DNA from: Aquimarina aggregata
Lineage (GTDB): Bacteria > Bacteroidota > Bacteroidia > Flavobacteriales > Flavobacteriaceae
Length of the DNA: 64,000 nucleotides
Assembly (NCBI RefSeq): GCF_001632745.1
Contig: NZ_LQRT01000001.1
Location: 345,715-409,714, forward strand
Direction: 5' to 3'
Part shown: positions 8,201 through 15,715 of the stretch, piece by piece
Position numbering within the stretch: the stretch's first letter is position 1
Layout of the letters: the number at the start of each line of letters is the position of its first letter
The notes under the pieces: model-generated
Told to the model about the DNA's origin: nothing
The model's input: the letters and a program-made list of their open reading frames with translations, nothing else
Database searches by the model: none
Translations under genes and position numbers: made by a program

Positions 8201-9055
8201 GACCAGATAAAGGTCCCAAGTGGTAAAAAATGGACTATTGAAAGAATGAAAATATTAGCAGGAGCAGATCCTTTTACAAGTGATATATTTCCACCTGGTG
8301 GAAATACGGCAAGAATAAGAATTTATCAAGATGAAAATGGAAAACCAGGAAAGCAAATTGCCAATATGGTCAACAAACTAAGAAAAAACCCATTGTTAGA
8401 CGTTTCATTAAGTATCCTAGGCGATCTAGGTTCACCATCACAAATAGGAGAATTCGATCTTGTATTACCCAATAAAGTCGAACTTACTGAAGGTAAATAT
8501 TGGATATCTTTTACAAGATTAGAAGAAATATATGCTGCAAATAATATTGTTTGGGCACAACAAATTAGGACTTTTGGTGGTCCAGAGTTTGATAATATAA
8601 ATGAATCTGTAATTGCTAATAAGCCAAATCCACACTATAGAAGTTTAGAAGGATCGTTATTTAAAAAAACTTGGGAACCATTTGAAAATTTGGATGTGTT
8701 GCTTCCTACCGCAGAATATCCAATTGAAAATCAAAGTTCACAATTATTATTCTCTTTATTTGGAGAAGTAGATGATATCAACACTATCAAATCTAAAAAT
8801 AGAGATTTACAAACCAATGTTGTAATTTCTCCTAATCCAACAGACGAGATATTTAATATTCAATTTAGCAGAAAACTCGATGAAGATATTTTAGTCAAAA
8901 TCATGGATCTAACAGGTAATGAGATTTTCAGAAAGAATTTTGACAAAAAAGAAACCAGTTATTCTATAGAAACTTCAGGTTTTGCTCGAGGCATTTATAT
9001 CGTTAGTATTACTGGAAATACTATAAAAACTACTACTAAAATGGTTCGTAGATAA
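5231..9055 (+). CDS. Large secreted Asp-box/sortilin-like propeller protein with T9SS type A sorting domain
   Basis: 1274 residues. A signal peptide ends near IYGQ (residue 23). After a basic linker, the region from about 110 to 860 carries repeated Asp-box blades: LWRSEDGGQNWNKV, IYKSQDSGRTWELL, IHRSQDDGNSFQE, VYTSDEGTNWTRI and IFLSENAGETWINI. These build sialidase/VPS10-like beta-propellers; no catalytic residues of a sialidase are evident. A beta-rich region follows. The last ~80 residues (VVISPNPTDEIFNIQF to IKTTTKMVRR) are a type IX secretion sorting domain, so the protein should cross the outer membrane and be released or surface-attached. Such proteins are often called WD40/YVTN/BNR-like and may bind glycans or act in adhesion. 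The substrate is unknown. It is single-copy, between two hairpins. Confidence 0.8.
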   Translation: MKRNHILGLLFICFLIQPVIYGQVKSSKTNIPKGHQLYKTSKIKIKQSQQSNTIVKPSQIRDKASDRFFYELDRTCDPMTRQIPEGIEKKEESFIQNKKSLKSSTISKMSNTNWINRGPFNVGGRTRALAIDMSNENVILAGGVSGGLWRSEDGGQNWNKVTRKFQNPSITAIVQDPRPGHQHIWYYGGGERLGNSANFNAVTLYTGVGIYKSQDSGRTWELLPSTVDNTVLTASPFDIVNSMVINPTNGDLYVATFNGIHRSQDDGNSFQEVLTGGIDKRTEIAVTKQGKLYASVADRDFNTVVGGVYTSDEGTNWTRISDNIADLNRVDRAIFAINPSNENEVYVYSTFASRNRLFKYNAIDQTFIDLSEQLPVRSGLIGGLVTQGAYNMVIAVHPTNPEFIIIGGTNLFRTTDGFRTKIDDTPNNWIGGYSPRNDVSLYPDQHPDMHALVFFPSNPNKVLNANDGGVFMTEDITTSSSFEMPVDWISLNNGYVTTQPYAVSFDPNAENEDLLAGFQDNGTWFTDQKNTAAFWEEEFGGDGSYNAFADNGLTRYVSSQRGNVFRLNNDANGNTISLSWVRPAGNRSFAFITPFVLNPNNDNEMYLPAETTLLRNSNLDEIPSVATIDDLTAPTDVNWSETTKVESILDPNSGRELNTITALDISTFPEANKVYYGTGQGQIFRLDFANLPSSKPVDIFTGKGLPERGFISSIQVDPNNSDRVLVTFSNYNIPSIFLSENAGETWINISGNLEENKDGTGNGPSVRWTSFLGNKDGILAGTSSGLYYTKKILNENTVWQLENNQIGDGVVMQVRTRKDGFAALAVHGNGVFSKKFNVTPPRGEKTLVVNKKPDDIILSIEETPQFMTVDVNDVFRDQFDSNSTIDITVESSDKDRSFIGYEFFNNQLEIFFFGTNRDVPNVDKEGKATIRLTATSGIERLATEFKVQVVQKPFLNRFDENKLPYRVQFPSSEVSETDIFGNPPSSVELADQIKVPSGKKWTIERMKILAGADPFTSDIFPPGGNTARIRIYQDENGKPGKQIANMVNKLRKNPLLDVSLSILGDLGSPSQIGEFDLVLPNKVELTEGKYWISFTRLEEIYAANNIVWAQQIRTFGGPEFDNINESVIANKPNPHYRSLEGSLFKKTWEPFENLDVLLPTAEYPIENQSSQLLFSLFGEVDDINTIKSKNRDLQTNVVISPNPTDEIFNIQFSRKLDEDILVKIMDLTGNEIFRKNFDKKETSYSIETSGFARGIYIVSITGNTIKTTTKMVRR

Positions 9056-9150
9056 CGTTTCTAGGCGATACAAATTTTAATACTGATTGTTTTGCTAAAT
9101 AGTAACATCAGAAAGGATACTAGTGGCTATATTGACTAAAATTTTAATAA

Positions 9151-9181
9151 AAAAACCTTGTAATTTAATTACAGGGTTTTT
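9151..9181 (+). terminator. Strong intrinsic terminator
   Basis: A 14-bp stem (9151-9164 with 9168-9181, one G-T pair) around a TTA loop, starting AAAAACCTTGTAAT and ending in TTTTT followed by GCTTT. It is A-rich before and T-rich after, so it can work in both directions. It closes the transcript of the T9SS protein 95 nt after its stop. Confidence 0.8.
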
Positions 9182-9327
9182 GCTTTACTATTATTTTGCT
9201 TTAGGCTTTTATTAAAAAAAACTTAAATGAGTATCACAATATCGGTCATTCAATATATCTTTATATACTAAAATTAAGTTAGCAGCATCTTAATTGAAAT
9301 TTAGCAGATATTATAATTACCCCCTAT

Positions 9328-10125
9328 ATGAAAAGTGATCACTTTAGAATAGAAACCGACATCAATTATATAGATTCAAGAGATAAAATATTTAGAATGA
9401 TATTTATTAGCGCTGGCGATGCTACTATTAAAATTGATTTTTCAACATATAATATTTTGGGGCCCGCATTAATTTTCATCTCTGAAAATCAGTTATTAAG
9501 TATTGAAAAAAAATCGAGTGAATTAAGTGGAAAAGCTGTGTGCTTTTCTAATGACTTTTTTTGTATTAAATTAAACAGAAGTGAGACCTTCTGTGATGCT
9601 GTAATTTTTAACACTACCAAACCTCCGTATATTCCTTTACAAGCTTCTGAATCAAGAAAAGTAGACTATCTCATCACAGCTATGAATAATGAACTAGAAG
9701 AGGCCAATGATTTTCAAGAGGAAATCATTATTTCACAATTAAAAACCTTGTTACTATCCTCTTCCAAAATTAAACTGAAACAGTTTGGAGAAGTTAATTT
9801 ATCTATTCTATCCCCTGTTGTAACAGGATTTCAAAATCTTTTAGATCAAGAATATGAACGTCAGCATAATGTGCAATTTTATGCTGATGAACTAAATATT
9901 TCGCCAAAAGGGCTAAACAAAGCTGTCAAAAAAGAGTTAGGAAGAACAGTTAGTGAGTTAATCAAAGAAAAGCTAATCGTTGAAGCAAAAAGAGAACTTT
10001 ATACAAAAGAGCTTTCTATTAAGGAAATTGGTTTCAAATTAGGCTTCGAAGATCCTGCATATTTTAGTAGATTTTTCAGAAAAGAGACTTCGCATAGCCC
10101 AAAAGAATACGCAGAATTGCTGTAA
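9328..10125 (+). CDS. AraC-family transcriptional regulator
   Basis: 265 residues. The N-terminal ~150 residues form a cupin-like sensor region (RMIFISAGDATIKIDFSTYN, then KAVCFSNDFFCIKLNR, and FCDAVIFNTT). The C-terminal ~100 residues are a double helix-turn-helix: YADELNISPKGLNKAVKKE and IKEIGFKLGFEDPAYFSRFF, the second being the AraC signature. It is a paralogue of the AraC protein at 22424-23308; both share the FCI-x-C-x-A/G-V-FNT pattern in the sensor half. A TTGTCC-type promoter begins 30 nt after its stop, in front of the YpdA-like gene, and a second copy serves the YHS operon. It is a strong candidate activator of these sites. Its ligand is unknown. Confidence 0.9.
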   Translation: MKSDHFRIETDINYIDSRDKIFRMIFISAGDATIKIDFSTYNILGPALIFISENQLLSIEKKSSELSGKAVCFSNDFFCIKLNRSETFCDAVIFNTTKPPYIPLQASESRKVDYLITAMNNELEEANDFQEEIIISQLKTLLLSSSKIKLKQFGEVNLSILSPVVTGFQNLLDQEYERQHNVQFYADELNISPKGLNKAVKKELGRTVSELIKEKLIVEAKRELYTKELSIKEIGFKLGFEDPAYFSRFFRKETSHSPKEYAELL

Positions 10126-10154
10126 AGACCCAAAAACACCATACAAGGGGATAT

Positions 10155-10192
10155 TTGTCCTACCAGTAAAATCTTAAAGCCGAGTACGTTTG
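10155..10192 (+). promoter_or_regulatory. TTGTCC-type promoter for the YpdA/SDR operon
   Basis: TTGTCCTACC starts at 10155 and TACGTTTG, a perfect TAnnTTTG match, at 10185: the same 30-nt offset as at 557. The upstream repeat at 10134 is poorly conserved. Transcription should start near 10199, only about 9 nt before the ATG at 10208. The promoter overlaps the alternative TTG start at 10190, which argues against that start. Confidence 0.6.
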
Positions 10193-10207
10193 TATAAACG
10201 ATTACAA

Positions 10208-11194
10208 ATGACTCATTATAGCATACTTATTATTGGTGCGGGACCTATTGGTTTAAGTTGCGGAATCGAAGCTCAAAATGCTGGTATTTCATATAAAATT
10301 ATTGACAAAGGAACTCTTGTTAATTCTATCCACAATTTCCCTACAGATATGACATTTTTTTCTAGTTCTGAAAAATTAGAAATAGGAAACCTCCCTTTTA
10401 CATCACTTTCTGTACGCCCTACAAAACAAGAAGGTTTAGAATATTATAGACGTGTTGCCCAACATTATAAATTGAATATTGGCCTTTACGAAACATTCGA
10501 GTCTGTTAACAGAACATCTAATTTATCTAATAAAACACAATTTAAAATTGCTACATCCAAAGAAGCATATACTTGCGACTTTATCATAAATGCAACTGGG
10601 TTTTATGACTCTCCTGTTCTTCTGGATATTCCTGGCGAAAAACTTAAAAAAGTAAATCATTACTTTACATCAGCACACCATCTATTTAAACAAAAAGTTG
10701 CTGTTATTGGGGCCTCAAACTCTGCAATTGATGTTGCATTAGAGGCATATAGAAAAGGTGCTGAAACAACTCTTTTGGTAAGAGGAAAAGAAATTAGTCC
10801 AAATGTAAAATATTGGATCAAACCAGATATAGAGGCCAGAATTGCAGAAAACAACATTAATATATACTATGAATCCGATGTTACAGCAATATCTGATCGC
10901 CATATCATATTTAAATCAAGAAATCAAACCATAAAACTTGAAAATGACTTTGTGTATGCCATGACCGGATATAGACCTAATTTCAATTTATCAGAAAAAC
11001 TAGGAATAGAAATAGATTCTACTACGGGATACCCAAAATACAATAAAACTACCATGGAAACCACTAGCCCAAATGTTTATCTAGCGGGAGTTGTTATAGG
11101 CGGTATGAATACTCGCCAATGGTTCATAGAAAACTCAAGAGATCACGGAAGTAAAATTATCAATCACATAAAAAAATATGAAACTAAAAAATAA
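10208..11194 (+). CDS. ypdA: YpdA-like FAD/NAD(P) disulfide reductase family protein
   Basis: 328 residues from the ATG at 10208; the TTG at 10190 would add six residues but lies inside the promoter. The N-terminal dinucleotide fold reads SILIIGAGPIGLSCGIEAQ, and the second, NAD(P)-binding one VAVIGASNSAIDVALEA. The stretch IHNFPTDMTFFSSSEKLEIG is characteristic of YpdA. A C-terminal TGYRPN motif and GVVIGGMNTRQWFIENSRDHG close the protein. In Firmicutes YpdA reduces bacillithiol disulfide. There is no CxxC pair here, as usual for YpdA. It overlaps the SDR gene by 17 nt, so the two are translationally coupled. The call to family is firm; the substrate in this organism is inferred. Confidence 0.85.
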   Translation: MTHYSILIIGAGPIGLSCGIEAQNAGISYKIIDKGTLVNSIHNFPTDMTFFSSSEKLEIGNLPFTSLSVRPTKQEGLEYYRRVAQHYKLNIGLYETFESVNRTSNLSNKTQFKIATSKEAYTCDFIINATGFYDSPVLLDIPGEKLKKVNHYFTSAHHLFKQKVAVIGASNSAIDVALEAYRKGAETTLLVRGKEISPNVKYWIKPDIEARIAENNINIYYESDVTAISDRHIIFKSRNQTIKLENDFVYAMTGYRPNFNLSEKLGIEIDSTTGYPKYNKTTMETTSPNVYLAGVVIGGMNTRQWFIENSRDHGSKIINHIKKYETKK

Positions 11195-11870
11195 AGTGGC
11201 TATAGTAACAGGGTCTAGTAAAGGACTAGGACTAATTGTTGTTGAACAATTATTGGCCGAAGGTACATTTGTAATAGGTTTTAGTCGAAATAAAACTCCA
11301 ATAGATCATCCTAATTTTGAAGGATATTGTTTAGATATTGGAAACGAAAGTGCCGTTACAGAAACTTTTAACAACGTTATTAAAAAACACAACACCATTG
11401 ATGTCATTATTAATAATGCTGGTTTTGGGGATTATCATAAACTCGAAGAAACAGATTCTCAATTAATGAGACAAATGTTTGAAACTAATGTCTTTGGGGT
11501 TTTCTATCTCACCAAGTGTGCCATCCCTTTTATGAAAAAGTCGCAACAAGGTCATATTATTAACATTTCTTCTATTGCAGGAATAGTAGGTATAGAGAAC
11601 ATGTCGGTCTACAACGGGACGAAATTTGCCGTAAAAGGAATGTCCGAATCTTTATACAAAGAATTACGTCCCCACGGTATAAAAGTGACCTGTATTCTTC
11701 CTGGATCTATAAGTACTAATTTCTTCGATGATTTTGATGGTTTCACAGCTAGCAATACAATGATGAATCCAACAGATGTTGCAGATAGTATTTTATATTG
11801 TTTACAGTCTTCGGCTACGTTTCATCCAGTGAATTTAGAGATTAGACCATTTCATATCTCAAAACAATAA
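11178..11870 (+). CDS. Short-chain dehydrogenase/reductase
   Basis: 230 residues with all classical SDR landmarks: the cofactor motif VTGSSKGLG at the N-terminus, NNAGFGDY after the fourth strand, the catalytic serine in INISSIAGIVG, and YNGTKFAVKG with the YxxxK pair. The segment LPGSISTNFFDDF follows. FSRNK after strand 2 suggests NADP(H), with an arginine rather than an acidic residue there. The gene starts inside the end of the YpdA-like gene, so both are probably made together under the TTGTCC-type promoter. The substrate is unknown; a general carbonyl reductase role would fit the redox setting. Confidence 0.9.
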   Translation: MKLKNKVAIVTGSSKGLGLIVVEQLLAEGTFVIGFSRNKTPIDHPNFEGYCLDIGNESAVTETFNNVIKKHNTIDVIINNAGFGDYHKLEETDSQLMRQMFETNVFGVFYLTKCAIPFMKKSQQGHIINISSIAGIVGIENMSVYNGTKFAVKGMSESLYKELRPHGIKVTCILPGSISTNFFDDFDGFTASNTMMNPTDVADSILYCLQSSATFHPVNLEIRPFHISKQ

Positions 11871-11881
11871 TTAAAGGAAAA

Positions 11882-11940
11882 TAATACAAGTCAAGTTCCT
11901 TTTTATCCATTTCGTACCCTGTCTTATCAATATACCTTTG
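11882..11940 (+). promoter_or_regulatory. TTRTCC-type promoter for the YHS operon
   Basis: TTATCCATTTCG starts at 11903 and TACCTTTG (TAnnTTTG) at 11933, again exactly 30 nt apart. The sequence just before the -7 element, ATCAATATAC, is the same as that in front of the Rid operon (581-590 region). An upstream repeat at 11882 is recognisable but weak. The leader to the ATG at 11996 is about 50 nt. Confidence 0.55.
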
Positions 11941-11995
11941 TTATGTAATCAAAACACAATTAAAAAGAAGTTAATACAATTAAAATTTAAAAATT

Positions 11996-12445
11996 ATGAG
12001 AAATTTAGTTCTTGCACTAACCGTGCTAATATCAACTACGAGCTTTGCTCAAAGTATTAATACAAAATCTGTAGCCCTAGAAGGATATGATCTTGTAGGA
12101 TATTTTACAAAAAACCAAGCCATTCAAGGTTCTGATAAATTATCTGTAGAAGTCGACGGGATACACTACTATTTTAGCAGTGTAGAAAATCAAAAACTAT
12201 TCAAAGAAAACCCAACCAAATACATGCCAGAATGTGGCGGTTTTTGTGCCACAGCAGTAGCCACATCAAACGCCAAGTTTCCAGTTGATCCTGAAACTTT
12301 TAAGGTAACAGATGGTAAACTTTATCTTTTTTATAACGGACCATATAAAGGTGCCAATTTTAATGGCAAAGACCCTTGGGTAAAAGATGAAAAAGCTCTG
12401 ATCAAAAAAGCAAATGATAACTGGAAGACACTTAAAAACAGTTAA
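11996..12445 (+). CDS. Exported YHS-domain protein
   Basis: 149 residues with a signal peptide ending at FAQ (residue 19). The mature part is the YHS-domain pattern: VALEGYDLVGYF, VDGIHYYFSSVENQKLFKENPTKYMPECGGFCATAV, DPETFKVTDGKLYLFYNG, and a C-terminal helix ending in NWKTL. Homologues are listed as YHS domain-containing (seleno)proteins; here the position after GGFCA is an ordinary residue. YHS domains are thought to bind metal through the conserved cysteine and nearby residues, but no role is established for this exported group. It is the first of two tandem YHS genes, separated by a hairpin. Confidence 0.85.
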   Translation: MRNLVLALTVLISTTSFAQSINTKSVALEGYDLVGYFTKNQAIQGSDKLSVEVDGIHYYFSSVENQKLFKENPTKYMPECGGFCATAVATSNAKFPVDPETFKVTDGKLYLFYNGPYKGANFNGKDPWVKDEKALIKKANDNWKTLKNS

Positions 12446-12457
12446 TCCAATTTCTAA

Positions 12458-12497
12458 TAAAGCCATCGTAGTGTTTTAACCTATAACGATGGCTTTA
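12458..12497 (+). terminator. Hairpin between the two YHS genes
   Basis: TAAAGCCATCGT at 12458-12469 pairs perfectly with 12486-12497 across a 16-nt loop. It lies 12 nt after the first YHS stop and 19 nt before the second YHS start. With only a short T-tract it may act as a partial terminator or stabilise the 3' end of the first message. Confidence 0.5.
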
Positions 12498-12516
12498 AAA
12501 TTTAAAAAACTAGCTT

Positions 12517-12954
12517 ATGAAAGTTTGTGCATTTATAATAGCGGTTTTCTTGATTTCATATAACCTGCAAGCCCAATCGATTAATATTAAAAAAGTGGCT
12601 ATAGAAGGCTATGATGTAGTCGCCTATCATAAAGGTCAAGCAATAGAAGGTACGAATAGATTAAGTGTAAAAATAAGAGACGTATTCTATCATTTTAGTA
12701 GCATTGAAAATAAGGCCCTTTTTAAGAAAAATCCAAAAAAGTACTTACCAAAATATGGAGGTTTCTGTGCCATCGGAATTGCAATATATGATGGCAAATA
12801 CAACATTGATCCAGAAGACTTTTTAATCGATAATGGTGAACTCTACCTATTCTGTCCTGATCAAATAGATAATTGGATAGCCGATCAAGAAAATCTAAAA
12901 AGGAAAGCTGAAATTGAATGGTTAAAAATGGAAGAAAAAGAAACTAAAAAATAA
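12517..12954 (+). CDS. Second exported YHS-domain protein
   Basis: 145 residues, a diverged tandem paralogue of the preceding gene. The signal peptide ends at LQAQ. Conserved parts are VAIEGYDVVAYHKGQAIEG, IRDVFYHFSSIENKALFKKNPKKYLPKYGGFCAIG, and DPEDFLIDNGELYLF. The loop corresponding to FYNGPYKGANF of the first protein is shortened, with CPDQ in its place, so a cysteine has been gained there. It starts an apparent operon with the next genes (4 nt to the next start). Function unknown; periplasmic location from the signal peptide. Confidence 0.8.
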   Translation: MKVCAFIIAVFLISYNLQAQSINIKKVAIEGYDVVAYHKGQAIEGTNRLSVKIRDVFYHFSSIENKALFKKNPKKYLPKYGGFCAIGIAIYDGKYNIDPEDFLIDNGELYLFCPDQIDNWIADQENLKRKAEIEWLKMEEKETKK

Positions 12955-12958
12955 TACA

Positions 12959-13345
12959 ATGAAACAATACATTTTTTTAGCCTTTAGCATTATAGTAATC
13001 ACATTTAATAGTAATGCTCAAAGCAAAGACAATCCCTATGCGGGAAAAACATTTAGAATTGATAATTATATAGGTGACAAACTAGATAATTCTGAAGATT
13101 TAGTATTCACAAATAACGAAGTTGAAGGCTCTATTTGTGTACAGTATGGATTTAAAAAAGCTAAATACACTACCACAATTAATAAAAAAGGACTTCAAGA
13201 GTTTTCCTGCACAATGATTAGCAAAGAACACGGAAAAATGGTATGGACAGGCGAAAAGAACAAAAATCAAATCTCCGGAAAATACCTATGGACTAAGGAA
13301 GGACAAGATCCAATACAGTATACTTTCAAAGGAAAAATTAAATGA
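12959..13345 (+). CDS. Small exported protein of unknown function
   Basis: 128 residues with a signal peptide ending near SNAQ (residue 20). The mature part begins NPYAGKTFRIDNYIG and is predicted beta-rich, with repeated strand-turn units (EDLVFTNNEVEGSICVQYGF, MVWTGEKNKNQISGKYLWTKEG, YTFKGKIK) like a small lipocalin or DUF-type barrel. I do not recognise a named family. Two cysteines (SICVQ and FSCTM) could pair. It sits 4 nt after the second YHS gene and 1 nt before the next gene, so it belongs to that operon. Confidence 0.55.
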   Translation: MKQYIFLAFSIIVITFNSNAQSKDNPYAGKTFRIDNYIGDKLDNSEDLVFTNNEVEGSICVQYGFKKAKYTTTINKKGLQEFSCTMISKEHGKMVWTGEKNKNQISGKYLWTKEGQDPIQYTFKGKIK

Positions 13346-13346
13346 C

Positions 13347-14303
13347 ATGAAAAAAAGCAACATTTATATATCACTATTTTCTCTGTCCGGAATACTAATC
13401 TTAACTATTATAATCTCATCTTTTACTAAATCCAAAAAAGATGAAAAACTCCCCTTGAATACTAGTATCTCTAACCTTATTTTTGAAGGGCAAAGAACCG
13501 TTTCTAAAAAAACAAAAGAGTTTTGGTTTGACGGAAAAGCAGAACTTTCGAGTTATAAATTAACTCAAGCCAGATATGGTGAAACACACCAAGGCACAGC
13601 AGTTTTAGTATACGTAACAGAGCCATTTTCTAAAAAAGCAAATACAAAAGCTGATCACAATAATCCCAACAATGTATCTGTTCTAAAACTCAACAAAACA
13701 CTAAAATTTAATACTGGTATTTATCCGTATTCGATGATGACTAGTACATTTTTTCCTTTAGAAAAAGAAAACACTTCGCTAAAAATTACTTCTTCATTAC
13801 AAGAATGGTGTGGTATGACTCACCTTGAAATGAAAAACGAAACTGATTTTATATTTGATTTTAGTTCATATTATGAAGGATTTACTTTTAAAAATAAAGT
13901 GATTAAAAAAACAATATTAGAAGATGATTTATGGACATTGATGCGTTTGAATCCAGAATTACTTCCTATTGGCGAGTATGACATTATACCGTCAATGTCG
14001 TTCTTACGATTAAGAAATCGAGAACCAAAAGCATACAAAGCAATCATCACCCTACAAAATGATGATAAAGGCACCTCCCATTACACCATGAACTATCCTG
14101 AATTAGAACGTGAACTTACGATACACTACACTTCAATATTTCCTTATGCTATTTTAGGATGGGAAGACACCCACTATAGTGGTTATGGAGATGAAAAAAA
14201 ACTACAAACCTCTAAAGCCGAACTCTTAAAAACTATTAAAACCGATTATTGGAATCAAAATCACAATAAAGACAAACACTGGAGAAAGAAGCTCGAATTA
14301 TAA
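13347..14303 (+). CDS. Uncharacterised exported protein (family often auto-labelled 'septum formation inhibitor Maf')
   Basis: 318 residues with an N-terminal hydrophobic segment (residues 8-28), either an uncleaved anchor or a signal. The body has EFWFDGKAELSSYKLTQARYGETHQGTAVLVYVTEPF, LKLNKTLKFNTGIYPYSMMTSTFFPL and SSLQEWCGMTHLEM. From memory these are the landmarks of a Bacteroidota family that automatic pipelines sometimes name after Maf. No nucleotide-pyrophosphatase motif of true Maf is present, so that name should not be used. It starts 1 nt after the preceding stop and is probably translationally coupled to it. The role is unknown. Confidence 0.6.
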   Translation: MKKSNIYISLFSLSGILILTIIISSFTKSKKDEKLPLNTSISNLIFEGQRTVSKKTKEFWFDGKAELSSYKLTQARYGETHQGTAVLVYVTEPFSKKANTKADHNNPNNVSVLKLNKTLKFNTGIYPYSMMTSTFFPLEKENTSLKITSSLQEWCGMTHLEMKNETDFIFDFSSYYEGFTFKNKVIKKTILEDDLWTLMRLNPELLPIGEYDIIPSMSFLRLRNREPKAYKAIITLQNDDKGTSHYTMNYPELERELTIHYTSIFPYAILGWEDTHYSGYGDEKKLQTSKAELLKTIKTDYWNQNHNKDKHWRKKLEL

Positions 14304-14322
14304 AATACTTAAACCAAACAAC

Positions 14323-14865
14323 ATGAAAAATACACTTATTATCATAGCACATCCCAATTATAAAAATTCTACAGCTAACAAAATAATAGTTGATTCTTTA
14401 ATAGATAACATAAAAAATTATGATGTACACAATTTATCCGAGCTCTATCCCAACTTTAATATTGACGTAAAAAAAGAACAAGATGCACTGGTAAAGGCTG
14501 ACCACATTATTTTTCAGTTTCCGTTCTACTGGTATAGTGTACCGCCAATTTTAAAACAATGGATAGATATAGTATTAACATATGGTTTTGCATATGGAGA
14601 AGGAGGAGACAAGTTAAAAGGAAAAAGTTTTATTGTCAGTACTACTACCGGAACACCACTCGAAGCGTATAAAAGTGATGGAGCGAATAAGTATACGATG
14701 GAAGAATTTTTGTATCCCATTAAACAAACGGCAAAATTATGTCTTATGAACTATATAGCCCCTGTGTACTCACATTCAATGATTGCTTGGAAAAAAGAAG
14801 ATCAAATACAGGTGAGAAATAAAGCAAAAGAACATGCTAATCGTTTACTAACTTTAGTGTCATAA
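14323..14865 (+). CDS. Flavodoxin-fold NAD(P)H-dependent oxidoreductase (NQO1/KefF type)
   Basis: 180 residues. The N-terminus TLIIIAHPNYKNSTANKII is the flavin phosphate-binding region, and FQFPFYWYSVPPILKQWIDIVLTYGFAYGEGG is the diagnostic quinone-reductase stretch around the isoalloxazine site. VSTTTGTPLEAY follows on the third strand. Members reduce quinones and other electrophiles by two electrons with FMN or FAD. It lies 19 nt after the previous gene and 31 nt before the methyltransferase, in the same direction. It fits the redox and electrophile theme of the YpdA, SDR and Rid genes; the actual substrate is not known. Confidence 0.85.
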   Translation: MKNTLIIIAHPNYKNSTANKIIVDSLIDNIKNYDVHNLSELYPNFNIDVKKEQDALVKADHIIFQFPFYWYSVPPILKQWIDIVLTYGFAYGEGGDKLKGKSFIVSTTTGTPLEAYKSDGANKYTMEEFLYPIKQTAKLCLMNYIAPVYSHSMIAWKKEDQIQVRNKAKEHANRLLTLVS

Positions 14866-14896
14866 ATCTAAAACAACTAACTAATAAAGACAGATA

Positions 14897-15715
14897 ATGA
14901 GTAATGATATAAAATTTGATTTTGCAAACAATTCAATAGCGACAGCCTATGACCAAGTTTTAGTTCCTTTACTTTTTGAACCTTGGACCACAAGACTTAT
15001 TACAGAAAACAAGCCTTGGTCTGGTAAATATGTTTTAGATCTAGCTTGCGGTACAGGAGCTGTTACAAAACAACTTTTAAATCATGTCACTTGTAAAGGA
15101 AAAGTATTTGCTTTAGATCTAAATGAAGAAATGCTTGCCATTAATAAAAAGAAGTTTGAAGAATTAGGCTGTGAAGATGTAATCGAATTCATTCATGCAT
15201 CCGCAGAAAAAATCCCAATTGAAGACAATACTCTAGACACTGTAATATGCCAACAAGGATTTCAATTTTTTCCTGATAAGCACAAAGCCGCCAGAGAAAT
15301 ATATAGAATACTAAATAAAGGAGGAGAATTAGTTATCTCTACTTGGCTTCCTGTTTCTGAATGTGAAATCTTTGGAATGCTCTGCGAAACATTAGAGGAA
15401 ATAGAAGAAAAAGAATTATCTCAATTAATGCGCATACCTTTTGATTATATGCAAAAGGACGAGTTAAAAACGGTTTTTACAAAAGCTGGCTTTAACACCA
15501 TCAAAATTGAAAAACAATCCATGAATCTTCACCTACCTGAAGGAGTGAATCAAGCTCTTGCATTTGTATACGGAACTCCTATCGGACCTAAGTTAAAAGC
15601 GTTACCTCTAGAAAAACAAGAAAAATTTAAAGAAATCTTTACGAAAAAATTAAATCGATTCGATAAGAATAATTTTGGTAAAATGGCCGCATATATCTTA
15701 AAAACTCAAAAATAA
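14897..15715 (+). CDS. Class I SAM-dependent methyltransferase
   Basis: 272 residues. Motif I reads YVLDLACGTGAVTKQL, motif II FALDLNEEML, then EFIHASAEKIPIEDNTLDTVICQQGFQFFPD, which is the UbiE/COQ5-like post-II region. The second half (IPFDYMQKDELKTVFTKAGF onward) is a smaller-molecule substrate cap without a recognised signature. A small organic acceptor is likely; quinone, lipid and polyketide-like substrates all remain possible. It is the last gene of the run starting at 12517. A gap without a gene follows. Confidence 0.85.
   Translation: MSNDIKFDFANNSIATAYDQVLVPLLFEPWTTRLITENKPWSGKYVLDLACGTGAVTKQLLNHVTCKGKVFALDLNEEMLAINKKKFEELGCEDVIEFIHASAEKIPIEDNTLDTVICQQGFQFFPDKHKAAREIYRILNKGGELVISTWLPVSECEIFGMLCETLEEIEEKELSQLMRIPFDYMQKDELKTVFTKAGFNTIKIEKQSMNLHLPEGVNQALAFVYGTPIGPKLKALPLEKQEKFKEIFTKKLNRFDKNNFGKMAAYILKTQK

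Noticed and set aside
10190..10207. TTG start for the YpdA-like gene
   Set aside because: It lies inside the -7 element TACGTTTG and would precede the predicted transcription start; the ATG at 10208 gives the expected N-terminus.
13347..14303. Maf-type septum formation inhibitor
   Set aside because: No nucleotide pyrophosphatase motifs of Maf; exported protein of another fold. The name seems to be a propagated label.
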